Below, one piece after another: positions 1-8,079 of a stretch of DNA of 64,000 nt; within the stretch, counting starts at the first letter, position 1; every line of letters starts with the position of its first letter. The stretch comes from Hyphomonas johnsonii MHS-2 (GTDB lineage Bacteria; Pseudomonadota; Alphaproteobacteria; Caulobacterales; Hyphomonadaceae). The stretch covers positions 434,001 to 498,000 of the forward strand of contig NZ_ARYK01000001.1 in the NCBI RefSeq assembly GCF_000685275.1, given 5' to 3'. Both the position numbers and the translations under genes were made by a program. The notes below the pieces were generated by a model that ran no database searches, was not told the origin of the DNA, and was given only the letters and a program-made list of their open reading frames with translations.

Positions 1-1464
1 GGGTATGCCGGGCTACGCGAACGGGCCAAGCGGGTGACTGCCGTGCTCCGTGATCTGGACGTCAAGAGGGGCAATCGTATCGCCACGCTGTGCTGGAACA
101 GCCAGGCTCACATGGAGTGCTGGTATGCGGTGATGGGATTGGGGGCTGTGTGCCATACGCTCAACCCGCGCCTCACGAGCGAGCAACTGGCATGGATGCT
201 CGGACAGTCTGAAGCGTCGATCCTGATCGTGAGCAGCGACCTGCAGTCCCTGGCTGCCAGGATTGCGGATCAGGCGCCCGGCGTCACAACGGTGCTGGTC
301 ATCGACCTGACCGAAGACGACGTGCTGGATGTCGCTGGCCTACCGTGCGCGCAAGCCCTCGAAGAAATCACCCCGAACGACTGCGACGACATCCTCTGGG
401 GAGACTTCCCGGAAACAACGCCGTGCGGTCTCTGCTTTACCTCCGGCACCACCGGTGCTCCCAAGGGCGTGACCTATACGCACCGTGGAAATTACCTCCA
501 CACTTTGCGCCAGCTTCAGGCGGATGTTTCTGGCATCACGTCACGTGATGTTGTCCTTCCGGTGGTGCCGATGTTTCATGCCAACGCATGGGGCCTCCCG
601 TTCTCTGCGCCGGCCACGGGGGCGAAACTCGTGTTGCCTGGACGTCATTCCGATGGTGAAAGCCTCGCGCATCTCATCGCCGATGAAGGCGTGACGATTG
701 CGGTGGGAGTGCCGACGATCTGGACGGGCTTGATGGACTATCTTGACGCGAGTGATTTGCGGCTGCCATCGCTGAAGCGGATCATGGTCGGCGGCGCGCC
801 GATGCATCCCGCCCTGATGACACGGATAGAAGACCGAGGGATCTGCGTTCAGACGACATGGGGCATGACTGAGTTGTCCCCTCTCGGAACGGCAGCATCT
901 CCGAATGACGATCGGTCACCTGACACCGCCGGGCGACCCGCGGTTGGCCTGGACCTGATGGTAACCGATCATGCCGGCCAGCCGCTGGAGCCGCAGCGCG
1001 GACAGGAAGGTCATCTCTGGGTTCGTGGAAGCTCGGTCGTATCGCGCTATTTCGGTCAGACTGACGATGCGACAAAGGACGGCTGGTTCGGGACGGGCGA
1101 TCTCGCTGTCCTGAGTGAGGCCGGCCAAGTCTTTATTACTGGCCGCTCGAAGGATCTTATCAAGTCCGGTGGGGAATGGATCAATCCAGCGGAGATCGAG
1201 ACACTGGTGTCCCGCATGCCTGAAGTTGCCCTCGCAGCGGTGGTTGGGCGGGCTCATTCGAAATGGGGAGAGCGGCCTGTGCTCATGGTGGAAATGCGCG
1301 AAGGGTGCCACCTCAGCGACGAAGCGTTGCTGGAAGGTTTAAACGGGCGGATTCCGAATTGGTGGATGCCAGATGAAGTCATCCGTATCGGCTCGATGCC
1401 ACTCGCGGGCACCGGGAAGATTGATAAAATGAGCCTGCGCGACCTATGCTCCACCATGGCTTGA
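1..1464 (+). CDS. Acyl-CoA synthetase (AMP-forming), 5' truncated by window edge
   Basis: This is an adenylate-forming ligase that activates a fatty or aromatic acid to its CoA thioester. The frame is open from base 1, and the residues before the first GTG (position 34) already match the family, so the true start lies outside the window. The phosphate-binding motif TSGTTGAPKG is encoded near 440-470, the TGDLA motif near 1095, and the catalytic-lysine region GTGKIDK near 1410. The segment around CHTLNPRL resembles medium/long-chain synthetases of the AlkK type. It lies 11 bases before a secreted esterase, suggesting that acids released by ester cleavage are activated here. The substrate cannot be read from sequence. 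Confidence 0.93.
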   Translation, partial: GYAGLRERAKRVTAVLRDLDVKRGNRIATLCWNSQAHMECWYAVMGLGAVCHTLNPRLTSEQLAWMLGQSEASILIVSSDLQSLAARIADQAPGVTTVLVIDLTEDDVLDVAGLPCAQALEEITPNDCDDILWGDFPETTPCGLCFTSGTTGAPKGVTYTHRGNYLHTLRQLQADVSGITSRDVVLPVVPMFHANAWGLPFSAPATGAKLVLPGRHSDGESLAHLIADEGVTIAVGVPTIWTGLMDYLDASDLRLPSLKRIMVGGAPMHPALMTRIEDRGICVQTTWGMTELSPLGTAASPNDDRSPDTAGRPAVGLDLMVTDHAGQPLEPQRGQEGHLWVRGSSVVSRYFGQTDDATKDGWFGTGDLAVLSEAGQVFITGRSKDLIKSGGEWINPAEIETLVSRMPEVALAAVVGRAHSKWGERPVLMVEMREGCHLSDEALLEGLNGRIPNWWMPDEVIRIGSMPLAGTGKIDKMSLRDLCSTMA

Positions 1465-1475
1465 GAGGATGAAGG

Positions 1476-3104
1476 ATGCCCATGAGGACGCAACCGCGAT
1501 CATTCCTGACGACTGTGCTGGTTGCTGCGCTCTCTGGGTGTCTGATGGCATGCGCCCAGTCTGCAGACCGTTCCCCTCTTCCGACCGTCGAAGTACAACA
1601 GGGCAGGCTCGTTGGCGTGCGGGAGGGAGACGTCAATGTTTTCAGGGGCATTCCCTATGCGGCCGCGCCGACCGGGGAAGGGCGATGGAAACCGCCGTCT
1701 CCTCCGCCAGATTGGAGCGGCGTGCGCGATGCCACCGCGTTTGGCCCAAGTTGCATCCAGCCCGATGTGCCGGCGCGTAGCCTCTATTACGACCCGCCTC
1801 TGCAAACGTCGGAAGACTGCCTGACCCTCAACATCTGGGCGGGGCCGGAAGGCGTGAAAGCCCCGGTCATCGTCTGGATTCATGGCGGGTCCCTTCGGGT
1901 AGGCGGCAGCGCCCAGGCGATGTATGACGGGTCCGAATTCGCACGCCGAGGCGTGGTGTTCGTTTCCCTGAATTACCGTTTGGGTGTGCTTGGCTGGTTG
2001 GCGCACCCGAGCCTGAGCGCCGAATCGCCTGACGGAATATCCGGGAATTACGGTCTTCTCGATCAGATTTCCGCTCTTGAATGGGTGCGCGAAAATATAT
2101 CAGCTTTCGGGGGTGACCCTGCCAATGTCACGGTGATGGGCGAGTCCGCCGGAGCACTCAGTGTATCCTATCTTTTGGCCAGCCCGAACGCTGCAGGTCT
2201 TTTTCAGAAGGCGATCATCCAGAGCGCGAACAGCCGGAACTTCCCCGAGCTTGATAGTCCGGCGTACGGGCTGCCGCCTGCAGAGGGAAGGGGCGCATCG
2301 GTGTTGAGCGCACTTGGTCTCGATAGCATCGATGCGGCGCGGGGCGCCACCGCGCAGGACCTTGCCGACAAGGCGAGCTTCGTGCCGCAGGGCACGATCG
2401 ACGGTAAAGTACTTCCATTGCAGATCATTGATTCGTTCGACCACGGCATGTTTTCCAGGGTACCCATACTTGCGGGGCTCAATAGCGGTGAAGTACGTTC
2501 CCAACGCCTGTTCCTGCCGCGCATGCCGGATGACTATGAAGCGTCCATTGCCGCGCGCTATGGGGGGCTTGCTGACGATTTTCTTGCGCTCTACCCGGCG
2601 GAGGATGTGGGTGCCTCCATGCTCGCAACGCTGCGCGACGCGATTTATGGTTGGGCAACCGAGCGGATCGTGCGGAAGGAGAGGGAGGCGGGTCAGCCAG
2701 CCTTCATGTACGTATTCGACTATTGTTACCCGAACGCGCGCGAGGCTGGTTTATGCGCCTTCCATGCAAGCGAACTGCCCTTCGTGTTCGGCGCGCTTGA
2801 TGCCGAACGCCTGTCTGGCAACTGGCCGTACCCAGACGGCCAGAATGATCGGGCGATTTCGAACGCACTGCTGGACTACTGGACCTCGTTTGCTGCGACC
2901 GGACAACCAACAAGCGATCATGGGCCGGCATGGCCTGCCTATGGGAGTGACGAGGCCTACCTGGAAATCGGGCAGGAATTGGAAGTTCGTCACGATCCGT
3001 TTCCGGGTATGTTCGAACTGCATGAAGAGCTCGTTCGTCAGCGCAGGGCAGCCGGCGAGCCGTGGTTCCTGAATGTCGGGCTCGGGGCCCGGCCGCACGA
3101 ATAG
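1476..3104 (+). CDS. Type-B carboxylesterase / p-nitrobenzyl esterase family, secreted lipoprotein
   Basis: A 542-residue alpha/beta hydrolase expected to cleave carboxylic esters outside the cytoplasm. The N-terminus is a lipoprotein signal ending in the lipobox LMAC (Cys about residue 26). The nucleophile lies in GESAGA (Ser about 224), the oxyanion segment is HGGS instead of the usual HGGG, the acidic residue probably sits in GLNSGEVR, and the catalytic His in FHASELPFVFG. An ATG six bases downstream (MRTQ) is an equally possible start; GAAGG precedes both. The gene follows the acyl-CoA synthetase closely, consistent with one transcript for taking up an ester substrate. The natural ester is unknown. 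Confidence 0.93.
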   Translation: MPMRTQPRSFLTTVLVAALSGCLMACAQSADRSPLPTVEVQQGRLVGVREGDVNVFRGIPYAAAPTGEGRWKPPSPPPDWSGVRDATAFGPSCIQPDVPARSLYYDPPLQTSEDCLTLNIWAGPEGVKAPVIVWIHGGSLRVGGSAQAMYDGSEFARRGVVFVSLNYRLGVLGWLAHPSLSAESPDGISGNYGLLDQISALEWVRENISAFGGDPANVTVMGESAGALSVSYLLASPNAAGLFQKAIIQSANSRNFPELDSPAYGLPPAEGRGASVLSALGLDSIDAARGATAQDLADKASFVPQGTIDGKVLPLQIIDSFDHGMFSRVPILAGLNSGEVRSQRLFLPRMPDDYEASIAARYGGLADDFLALYPAEDVGASMLATLRDAIYGWATERIVRKEREAGQPAFMYVFDYCYPNAREAGLCAFHASELPFVFGALDAERLSGNWPYPDGQNDRAISNALLDYWTSFAATGQPTSDHGPAWPAYGSDEAYLEIGQELEVRHDPFPGMFELHEELVRQRRAAGEPWFLNVGLGARPHE

Positions 3105-3117
3105 GTGTCCCGCCGGA

Positions 3118-4728
3118 CTAGTCCTGGCCAGCCTTGTTCGGTGGGATGAACGTCATTTCCGTTTCGTAGGTGTCGATCCAGTTTTCGGGCGGAAGCGGCA
3201 GTGATCGGCTATCGTTTGACCGGCCGGCAGTGAAGGCAGGTTGCGGTTCCGCGGTGCGGACCTGTTCCAACCAGAAAACGCCATCATAAACGCCGCTATT
3301 CCCACGGGTCGCGACCCAGTCGATATCGCCATCATCATCTATGTCCACAGGGATAAAGGCGTCATACATCCCGCGCACGCGCCGCGATATGTCATGGCGC
3401 CGCCAGGTTGCGCGGGCATCTCCCGGGTTCTCGAACCATGCAATCCGGCCAACGGTAGAGGCCGCAGTCACGCGCGCATCATCTTCATCGCGCGACGCAC
3501 CGGAATAGGCACCGAGCAGAATGTTGAGTCCGGAATAACCTCCCGTGATCACATCAAGGTCGCCGTCACTATCGATGTCTGCCAGCGCGATACCGGCCAC
3601 GATGTCCGGCAGCGTGTCGCCGATGCGGAAAAAGGTCCAGGGTTCGTCGAGCCGTTCAGGTTGTTTCAGCCAGCCCAGCCCTGCCATCAGTGCGCTGCCC
3701 GCGATCGGTTGTGGGGTTTCGTGGACGGCCAGTACAAGATCCTTGCGTTCGTCGCCGTCCAGATCCGCAAAGACCGACTGGAAGGCGCTGGAGGCCCCGT
3801 GCCAGCCTTCAGGGATGGCAATGCCGGGCGCGATGATGATGGGGTGCGCGTTTACGCTGATGCCGTGTTCAGCCCTCGTATCGACTGTTTCGAGGATCGC
3901 CATTTCAAAGCGCAGGCGCGCTGCGACCAGGACATCCATGTCGCCGTCATCGTCAATGTCGACCGGCATCGCCGTATTCGGCACGACTTCCTGCGATAGT
4001 ATCTGTTCCTGCCAACTCGACTGCAGGAGCGGGTCTCCCGTGAGCCGGAACAGCGACGTCGGGCGGGCTGCGCTGGGTAGAAGTGGATCGATGATGTCAG
4101 CTGTGCCCTTGTTGGCAGCGAGGATATCCATGCGCCCATCCTGATCCATATCGGCCATGAACACGCGGAGCCAGGAGCCACGCTTCTGCGTAATGGCCGG
4201 GATGATCCGTGGCCAGGGGGCGGTGCGGGGACGCTGGCCCGGGTTCTGGACGTAAAGGAGGTGAGCCTCCTCGCAGGCCGCCATGAGATCGAGCCATCCG
4301 TCACCGTTTATGTCGCCAATCGCGACATCTTCAATCGCAGCAACATCGTCGCCTTCCGCGATGGTGATGTTTTCCCAAATGTCGGGGTCGTGCGTACCAA
4401 AAGCGATGCGCAGATGGTTGGAATCCTCATGCACCGATACGACATCCAGATACCCGTCCCCGTCAATATCCGCTACTGCGAGACCGTCACCGCCCCGGAT
4501 GGCGGTTCCACCATTCGTCTGCTGATCATCGATCAGGTGTTCTCGCCATGAAATGTAAAGTCCGTCCTCCGTCCGCGCTTTGGTGGGCGTGTCACTGACT
4601 GTGAGATGCGGCAAGCCGGTGATGTCCGGGCCGGCAGCCTCCGGTGCCTGGCAAGCCGCGACCGCTAGCAGGGCCGACCCGATCAACCCGGTTCCGTAAT
4701 ATCCTGTTCGCTTCGTTTCGGGTTTCAT
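3118..4728 (-). CDS. FG-GAP/VCBS-repeat beta-propeller lipoprotein
   Basis: A 536-residue predicted lipoprotein: the signal sequence ends LLAVAAC. The body carries seven calcium-loop motifs of the form D-x-D-x-D-G (for example ADIDGDGYLD, GDINGDGWLD, ADMDQDGRMD, VDIDDDGDMD), the number expected for a seven-bladed FG-GAP propeller. Such domains bind Ca2+ and mediate surface binding or hold substrates; a precise role is not known. The start ATG overlaps the stop of the MFS gene by four bases (ATGA), so translation is coupled and the start is well fixed. The pairing suggests a surface or periplasmic partner of the transporter. Confidence 0.88.
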   Translation of the reverse strand: MKPETKRTGYYGTGLIGSALLAVAACQAPEAAGPDITGLPHLTVSDTPTKARTEDGLYISWREHLIDDQQTNGGTAIRGGDGLAVADIDGDGYLDVVSVHEDSNHLRIAFGTHDPDIWENITIAEGDDVAAIEDVAIGDINGDGWLDLMAACEEAHLLYVQNPGQRPRTAPWPRIIPAITQKRGSWLRVFMADMDQDGRMDILAANKGTADIIDPLLPSAARPTSLFRLTGDPLLQSSWQEQILSQEVVPNTAMPVDIDDDGDMDVLVAARLRFEMAILETVDTRAEHGISVNAHPIIIAPGIAIPEGWHGASSAFQSVFADLDGDERKDLVLAVHETPQPIAGSALMAGLGWLKQPERLDEPWTFFRIGDTLPDIVAGIALADIDSDGDLDVITGGYSGLNILLGAYSGASRDEDDARVTAASTVGRIAWFENPGDARATWRRHDISRRVRGMYDAFIPVDIDDDGDIDWVATRGNSGVYDGVFWLEQVRTAEPQPAFTAGRSNDSRSLPLPPENWIDTYETEMTFIPPNKAGQD

Positions 4729-6068
4729 CGTTCCAGCCTCGCAATATCCTCGCGAATAGTTCTCGCGGCGAGCACGTAGTGGAGGCAAGCCCAGAGCGCC
4801 CCGATGACTCCGCAAATCAGCATGGCGGTTCCCAGCGGGGTCTTGAATCCTGCGCTCAGGAACTGGTCGCTGAGCGCGCCGACGATGAGCGGGCCAAGGC
4901 CCAGTCCGATCAGGTTCAGGATGAAGAAGAGGACAGCGGAAGTAAGCGCTCTCATGCGAATATTGACCAGGCTGTGGGATACGGCAATCACCGATCCCAG
5001 ATAGGCTGCGGTCAGGAAGTTGAAGGGCGCAGTCAGAAGCAGGGCGGTCTGTGCCGACCCAGACGTCAGTGCAATGATCAGAACGGGCACGATCATGAAT
5101 GTCAGTATCGCGGGTATCCAGAGATACCAGCGAATGTCCCGCGCGCCGAACCGGTCGGCCATCCAGCCACCAAAAAATGAGCCGAAAGCACCTCCAAACC
5201 CGCTTGTCAGGGCCATCCATGCGCCAACAGTGCCAAGGCTCAGGTCAAAATTTCGAAGAAAGTAGGATGGGAACCAGTTGCCAATGCCATAGATCAGAAA
5301 TGCCTGCAGACTGGCAGCCAGGGCGATGTGTCGAAACGAGACACGGCTCCATAGCAATTTGATCACATCTGTGATGGGCGGTGTGGATAGGTCTTTTTTC
5401 TCGGCACCTTCCGCCCAACCACGTACGGGTTCGCGGACAGTCAGTCTCATGACGATGGCGAGAAGGATTCCTGGCGCACCGACAATGAAGAATGCCATGC
5501 GCCAGCCAAAGGCCTCGGCGATGCGGCTGCCCAGTGCGAATCCGAACAGGATGCCGATATAGATGCCGATTGAATAGACGGACAAGGCAAGAGCGCGGTT
5601 CTTGGGTTTGAATATGTCAGAGAGCATCGAGTGCGCTGGCGGACTGCCGCCGGCTTCGCCCACGCCGACGCCAACGCGCGCCAGCAGCAGGTAGGTGAAA
5701 TTCGTGGCAAGTCCGGATATGGCGGTCATGACGCTCCATACCGTCAGGGCCCATGCAATGATGTTTCGACGCACACCCCGGTCTGCCCACCGCGCGATCG
5801 GAATACCGCAAATCACGTAGAAAAGGGCGAAGGCAAATCCGGTCAACAGGCCGAGCTGCGTGTCCGAAAGATCAAGTTCGGCCTTGATCGGTTCCTGGAG
5901 TATGACCAGTAGCTGTCGGTCTATGAAGTTGAAAGCGTAGACGATCGTGAGCACGAGCAGGACGTAGATGCGGTACCTTTTGCTTGTGTAAGGTGTATTT
6001 ACCGTCGTGCTGGTAGAGATCGGCTCATTCTGGACAGATTCTGCCTGTTGAGTTGCCTCTGGTTTCAC
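4725..6068 (-). CDS. MFS transporter, Spinster-like subfamily
   Basis: A 447-residue inner-membrane protein with about twelve hydrophobic segments. The first helix motif FNFIDRQLL and the loop ARWADRGVRRN are typical of Spinster-type major facilitators, and VGVGVGEAGGSPPAHSMLSD is their conserved TM4-5 region. In proteobacteria these are often linked to uptake of sterols, aromatic acids or other hydrophobic carboxylates. It heads a two-gene minus-strand operon with the FG-GAP lipoprotein and is divergent from a TetR gene; a palindrome lies between its probable -35 and -10 elements. Substrate is unknown; the esterase and acyl-CoA ligase nearby suggest an organic acid or ester. Confidence 0.92.
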   Translation of the reverse strand: MKPEATQQAESVQNEPISTSTTVNTPYTSKRYRIYVLLVLTIVYAFNFIDRQLLVILQEPIKAELDLSDTQLGLLTGFAFALFYVICGIPIARWADRGVRRNIIAWALTVWSVMTAISGLATNFTYLLLARVGVGVGEAGGSPPAHSMLSDIFKPKNRALALSVYSIGIYIGILFGFALGSRIAEAFGWRMAFFIVGAPGILLAIVMRLTVREPVRGWAEGAEKKDLSTPPITDVIKLLWSRVSFRHIALAASLQAFLIYGIGNWFPSYFLRNFDLSLGTVGAWMALTSGFGGAFGSFFGGWMADRFGARDIRWYLWIPAILTFMIVPVLIIALTSGSAQTALLLTAPFNFLTAAYLGSVIAVSHSLVNIRMRALTSAVLFFILNLIGLGLGPLIVGALSDQFLSAGFKTPLGTAMLICGVIGALWACLHYVLAARTIREDIARLER

Positions 6069-6277
6069 ATTTCCCTCCCGAAAGCCCTGAATTTTATCTG
6101 TTTGATGGATGCTGGACGGAACAGGCCGACCACTCGTGGGCGCCTGCTTTTTCCGCTCGGTGTTTCGTTGTTTTCGCGTTGTCTGCCCGGCGGCGCCTGG
6201 CGGAAGAGCCTACGCTAAGCAACGTGTTCAAAGTGGCGGTCGTCTTGACCGTCGACTGGAAACCTCCCTCCGGAAAA

Positions 6278-6306
6278 GATATTCACTCATGTGAGAGTGA
6301 AGTCAA
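6278..6306 (-). promoter_or_regulatory. Probable promoter of the MFS/FG-GAP operon
   Basis: On the minus strand a TTGACT box (6301-6306) is followed after 17 bases by AATATC (6278-6283); a TATCTT alternative lies two bases further. The spacer is filled by a 20-base palindrome, so a bound repressor would cover RNA polymerase contacts. The leader to the start codon would be about 200 bases. Confidence 0.5.
6282..6301. promoter_or_regulatory. Palindromic operator, probable TetR site
   Basis: A perfect inverted repeat, TTCACTC-6 bases-GAGTGAA. It lies between a TetR-family gene and the divergent transporter gene and within the transporter's promoter spacer. TetR proteins usually bind such 15-20 base palindromes near their own gene, so autoregulation or control of the transporter is the simplest reading. 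Confidence 0.65.
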
Positions 6307-6488
6307 TTGAATGGTCGTGATTTGCATTGTATGGGAGGCGGGAAGGAAAGACGTCTGGGCGGCTACGGGTGTGCCGTGTATAGGGTTCAGGCTCGTGCAA
6401 TGCCGTCAAATACGACGGAAAAGATCGAAGGAAACCGGTAGAGAGTTGCCCAAAGACGATGTGTAGTCGCCTGCATGTGGGCCAGTGG

Positions 6489-6518
6489 TTGACGGATGTG
6501 AATCGCCCAATCTATCCT
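6489..6518 (+). promoter_or_regulatory. Probable promoter of the tetR gene at 6537
   Basis: TTGACG (6489-6494), 18-base spacer, TATCCT (6513-6518). A start near 6525 would give a leader of about a dozen bases containing the AAAGGA ribosome binding site. Confidence 0.4.
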
Positions 6519-6536
6519 GAAAGAAAGGACGACACG

Positions 6537-7205
6537 ATGTCGAATACGAAAGCCAAGCGGCCAAGTCGCAGCAAGGCAGAGCAACGTGCGGAAAGCATGG
6601 AGCAAATTCTGGACGCAGCGGAATACCTGTTTTCCAGGAATGGCTTGCATGGTGTTACGCTGCGAGACGTTGCAAAGCAGGTGGGTATCCATACTACCCT
6701 CGTTCACTATTATTTCGAGGACAAGCAGCACCTTTTCGAGGCCGTGTTCGCGCGGCGGGCCGGTGTGACGAGTGAAGGCCGCATGAAGGCTCTCAGTGAG
6801 TATGAAAAGGCTGCGGGAGATCATCCAACTGTTGAAGGGGCGCTTCACGCTTTCCTGGATACCGATCTCGACCTTTACTATGAGGGAGGCGAGCATTGGA
6901 TGCACTATGCCGCTTTCTGTGCACGTGTCAGCAACACGCCTGAGGGGGCGGAGTTGATGGACAAGCACTTCGACCCGGTCGTGTTGAAGCTGGTCAGCAT
7001 CCTGAAACGCGCACTGCCTGATTATTCTGACGAAGACATCTTCTGGGGATATCACTTCGTCACGGGTGCGTTGATGAATACGTTGGCCTGCACGGGGCGG
7101 ATCGATCGCTTGTCGGGTGGCGTGTGTCGATCCGAAGACTTCCCCGCCGTGAAGAAACGCATGGCACGTTTCATGGCGGCAGGCATTCTGGCGCTGGGAA
7201 CATAG
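6537..7205 (+). CDS. TetR/AcrR family transcriptional regulator
   Basis: A 222-residue one-component repressor. The N-terminal helix-turn-helix spans about residues 15-65, with the typical segments ILDAAEYLFSRNG, TLRDVAKQVG and the recognition-helix region TTLVHYYFEDKQHLFEAV. The remainder is a variable ligand-binding domain. A longer in-frame start exists at 6459, but MSNTKAK at 6537 has AAAGGA eight bases upstream and fits family length. It is divergent from the MFS gene and faces a strong palindrome, so it probably controls the catabolic island; the ligand may be an acyl-CoA or free acid, which is inference. Confidence 0.92.
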   Translation: MSNTKAKRPSRSKAEQRAESMEQILDAAEYLFSRNGLHGVTLRDVAKQVGIHTTLVHYYFEDKQHLFEAVFARRAGVTSEGRMKALSEYEKAAGDHPTVEGALHAFLDTDLDLYYEGGEHWMHYAAFCARVSNTPEGAELMDKHFDPVVLKLVSILKRALPDYSDEDIFWGYHFVTGALMNTLACTGRIDRLSGGVCRSEDFPAVKKRMARFMAAGILALGT

Positions 7206-7579
7206 CACCGAAACATTCCTGCTGAATTGTCGGCGGAATGCAGGCTCGTCTTTGACAGTGCCATCTTCAGGCGAGGGACGCTTTTAAGCAAAGCGCGCTG
7301 AACGGGCTGTGGTGCCGAAACACGTCACCGACCCATACGCAATTTGTGACCCCTGCGCATTGCGCCTGCGCTTTTCCCCGACCGCGCCTCTGCGCGTCGG
7401 GGGAAAGCGGTCGGTGGCCGGGCGCATTGTGTGACGTCTGTGTCATGTGGCTGATTCGTAACTGGAGAACCGGCTTGTGCAGTCATAGTTTGAGCGCTTC
7501 GGGTGGGGCAGAGGTGAGAGCCTTGGAGGTAAATGTGTTCTATCCCCAGATTCCAATCCGTTCGGTCCGGGAGCCTCAG
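7206..7579. other. Intergenic region with a long hairpin
   Basis: There is no convincing gene in this 374-base gap. An in-frame upstream extension of the next gene exists but shows no family similarity. The main structure is the GC-rich hairpin at 7370-7408. Confidence 0.5.
7370..7408. other. Strong GC-rich stem-loop
   Basis: GCTTTTCCCCGA and TCGGGGGAAAGC pair over 12 bases with one G-U wobble. They are extended by CGCGC/GCGCG around a CTCT loop, with a single bulged C. No T-run follows on the plus strand. It could end the tetR transcript, or be a leader structure or part of a small RNA. Confidence 0.45.
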
Positions 7580-7972
7580 ATGGTGCAACCCGGCTTGTCA
7601 GTCGACCAGATGCGTATCGTGCGCTTCCTGAGGGATCCGGCGACGTTTGGCGGGCGTCGGCCTGCCTATTTCAACACGGCGGTGTCTCATCTGTTCGTCG
7701 ATGGTCCACACCTCTATGTTCTGCACAAGCCGGTCAGGTGTGACGGGTATAGCTGCCAGACGCCAGAAGAGCGCTGGCACTGGTGCGAGGCGCAGTGCAT
7801 GCGCGCCGTGCCCCGTACCGGCAGGGGCCCCGCGCGCCCGCTGCCGATTGTACGGCGCGCCAACAGGTTCTTCCTGGGTGGCCCGGGAAGTATTCAGGAC
7901 TGGGTCCTGAAGATTTCGTGCGCCTCAGTCGCCGTGGATTCTGGCCTGATTACCCTCAATCAAGCGGCTTAA
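7580..7972 (+). CDS. Small protein resembling the N-terminal lobe of COG2187 (APH-like) enzymes; possibly a gene remnant
   Basis: 130 residues from ATG 7580, with GGGAG six bases upstream. By eye it follows the start of the aminoglycoside-phosphotransferase-like COG2187 family: VRFLRDPATFG, then VSHLFVDGPHLYVLHKPV (where the family has VFLAGD-AYKLKK-V), TPEERWHWCEAQ and GGPGSIQDWVLKI. The rest of the kinase, including the catalytic HxD and DFG-like motifs, is absent, and the usual N-lobe lysine pattern is altered. Four cysteines cluster in RCDGYSCQ...WCEAQC. It may be a decayed fragment or a repurposed stand-alone domain; I found no continuation in other frames. Confidence 0.5.
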   Translation: MVQPGLSVDQMRIVRFLRDPATFGGRRPAYFNTAVSHLFVDGPHLYVLHKPVRCDGYSCQTPEERWHWCEAQCMRAVPRTGRGPARPLPIVRRANRFFLGGPGSIQDWVLKISCASVAVDSGLITLNQAA

Positions 7973-8079
7973 CTCCTGAATTCCAGTATAGTCATGGCAT
8001 TCGCGCGACATTCAGGTAATGACGCCTTTGCCTTGGCAGCCTATGTGTACGGGCGGTGCCAGCTATCGGGAACCTTGTT

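Larger units (their letters stand above)
6069..6536. other. Divergent intergenic region between MFS and TetR genes
   Basis: This 468-base gap holds the regulatory sites for both flanking genes: a minus-strand promoter with an internal palindrome near 6278-6306 and a plus-strand promoter near 6489-6518. I see no convincing small gene; short frames here lack a good ribosome binding site or any recognisable family. Confidence 0.7.

Noticed and set aside
3115-3124. GGACTAGTCC palindrome between two convergent genes
   Set aside because: Too short and without a T-run; likely chance.
4729-5220. 164-residue N-terminal extension of the FG-GAP protein
   Set aside because: It lies in a second frame of the MFS gene; the lipoprotein signal starting at 4728 and the ATGA overlap fix the real start.
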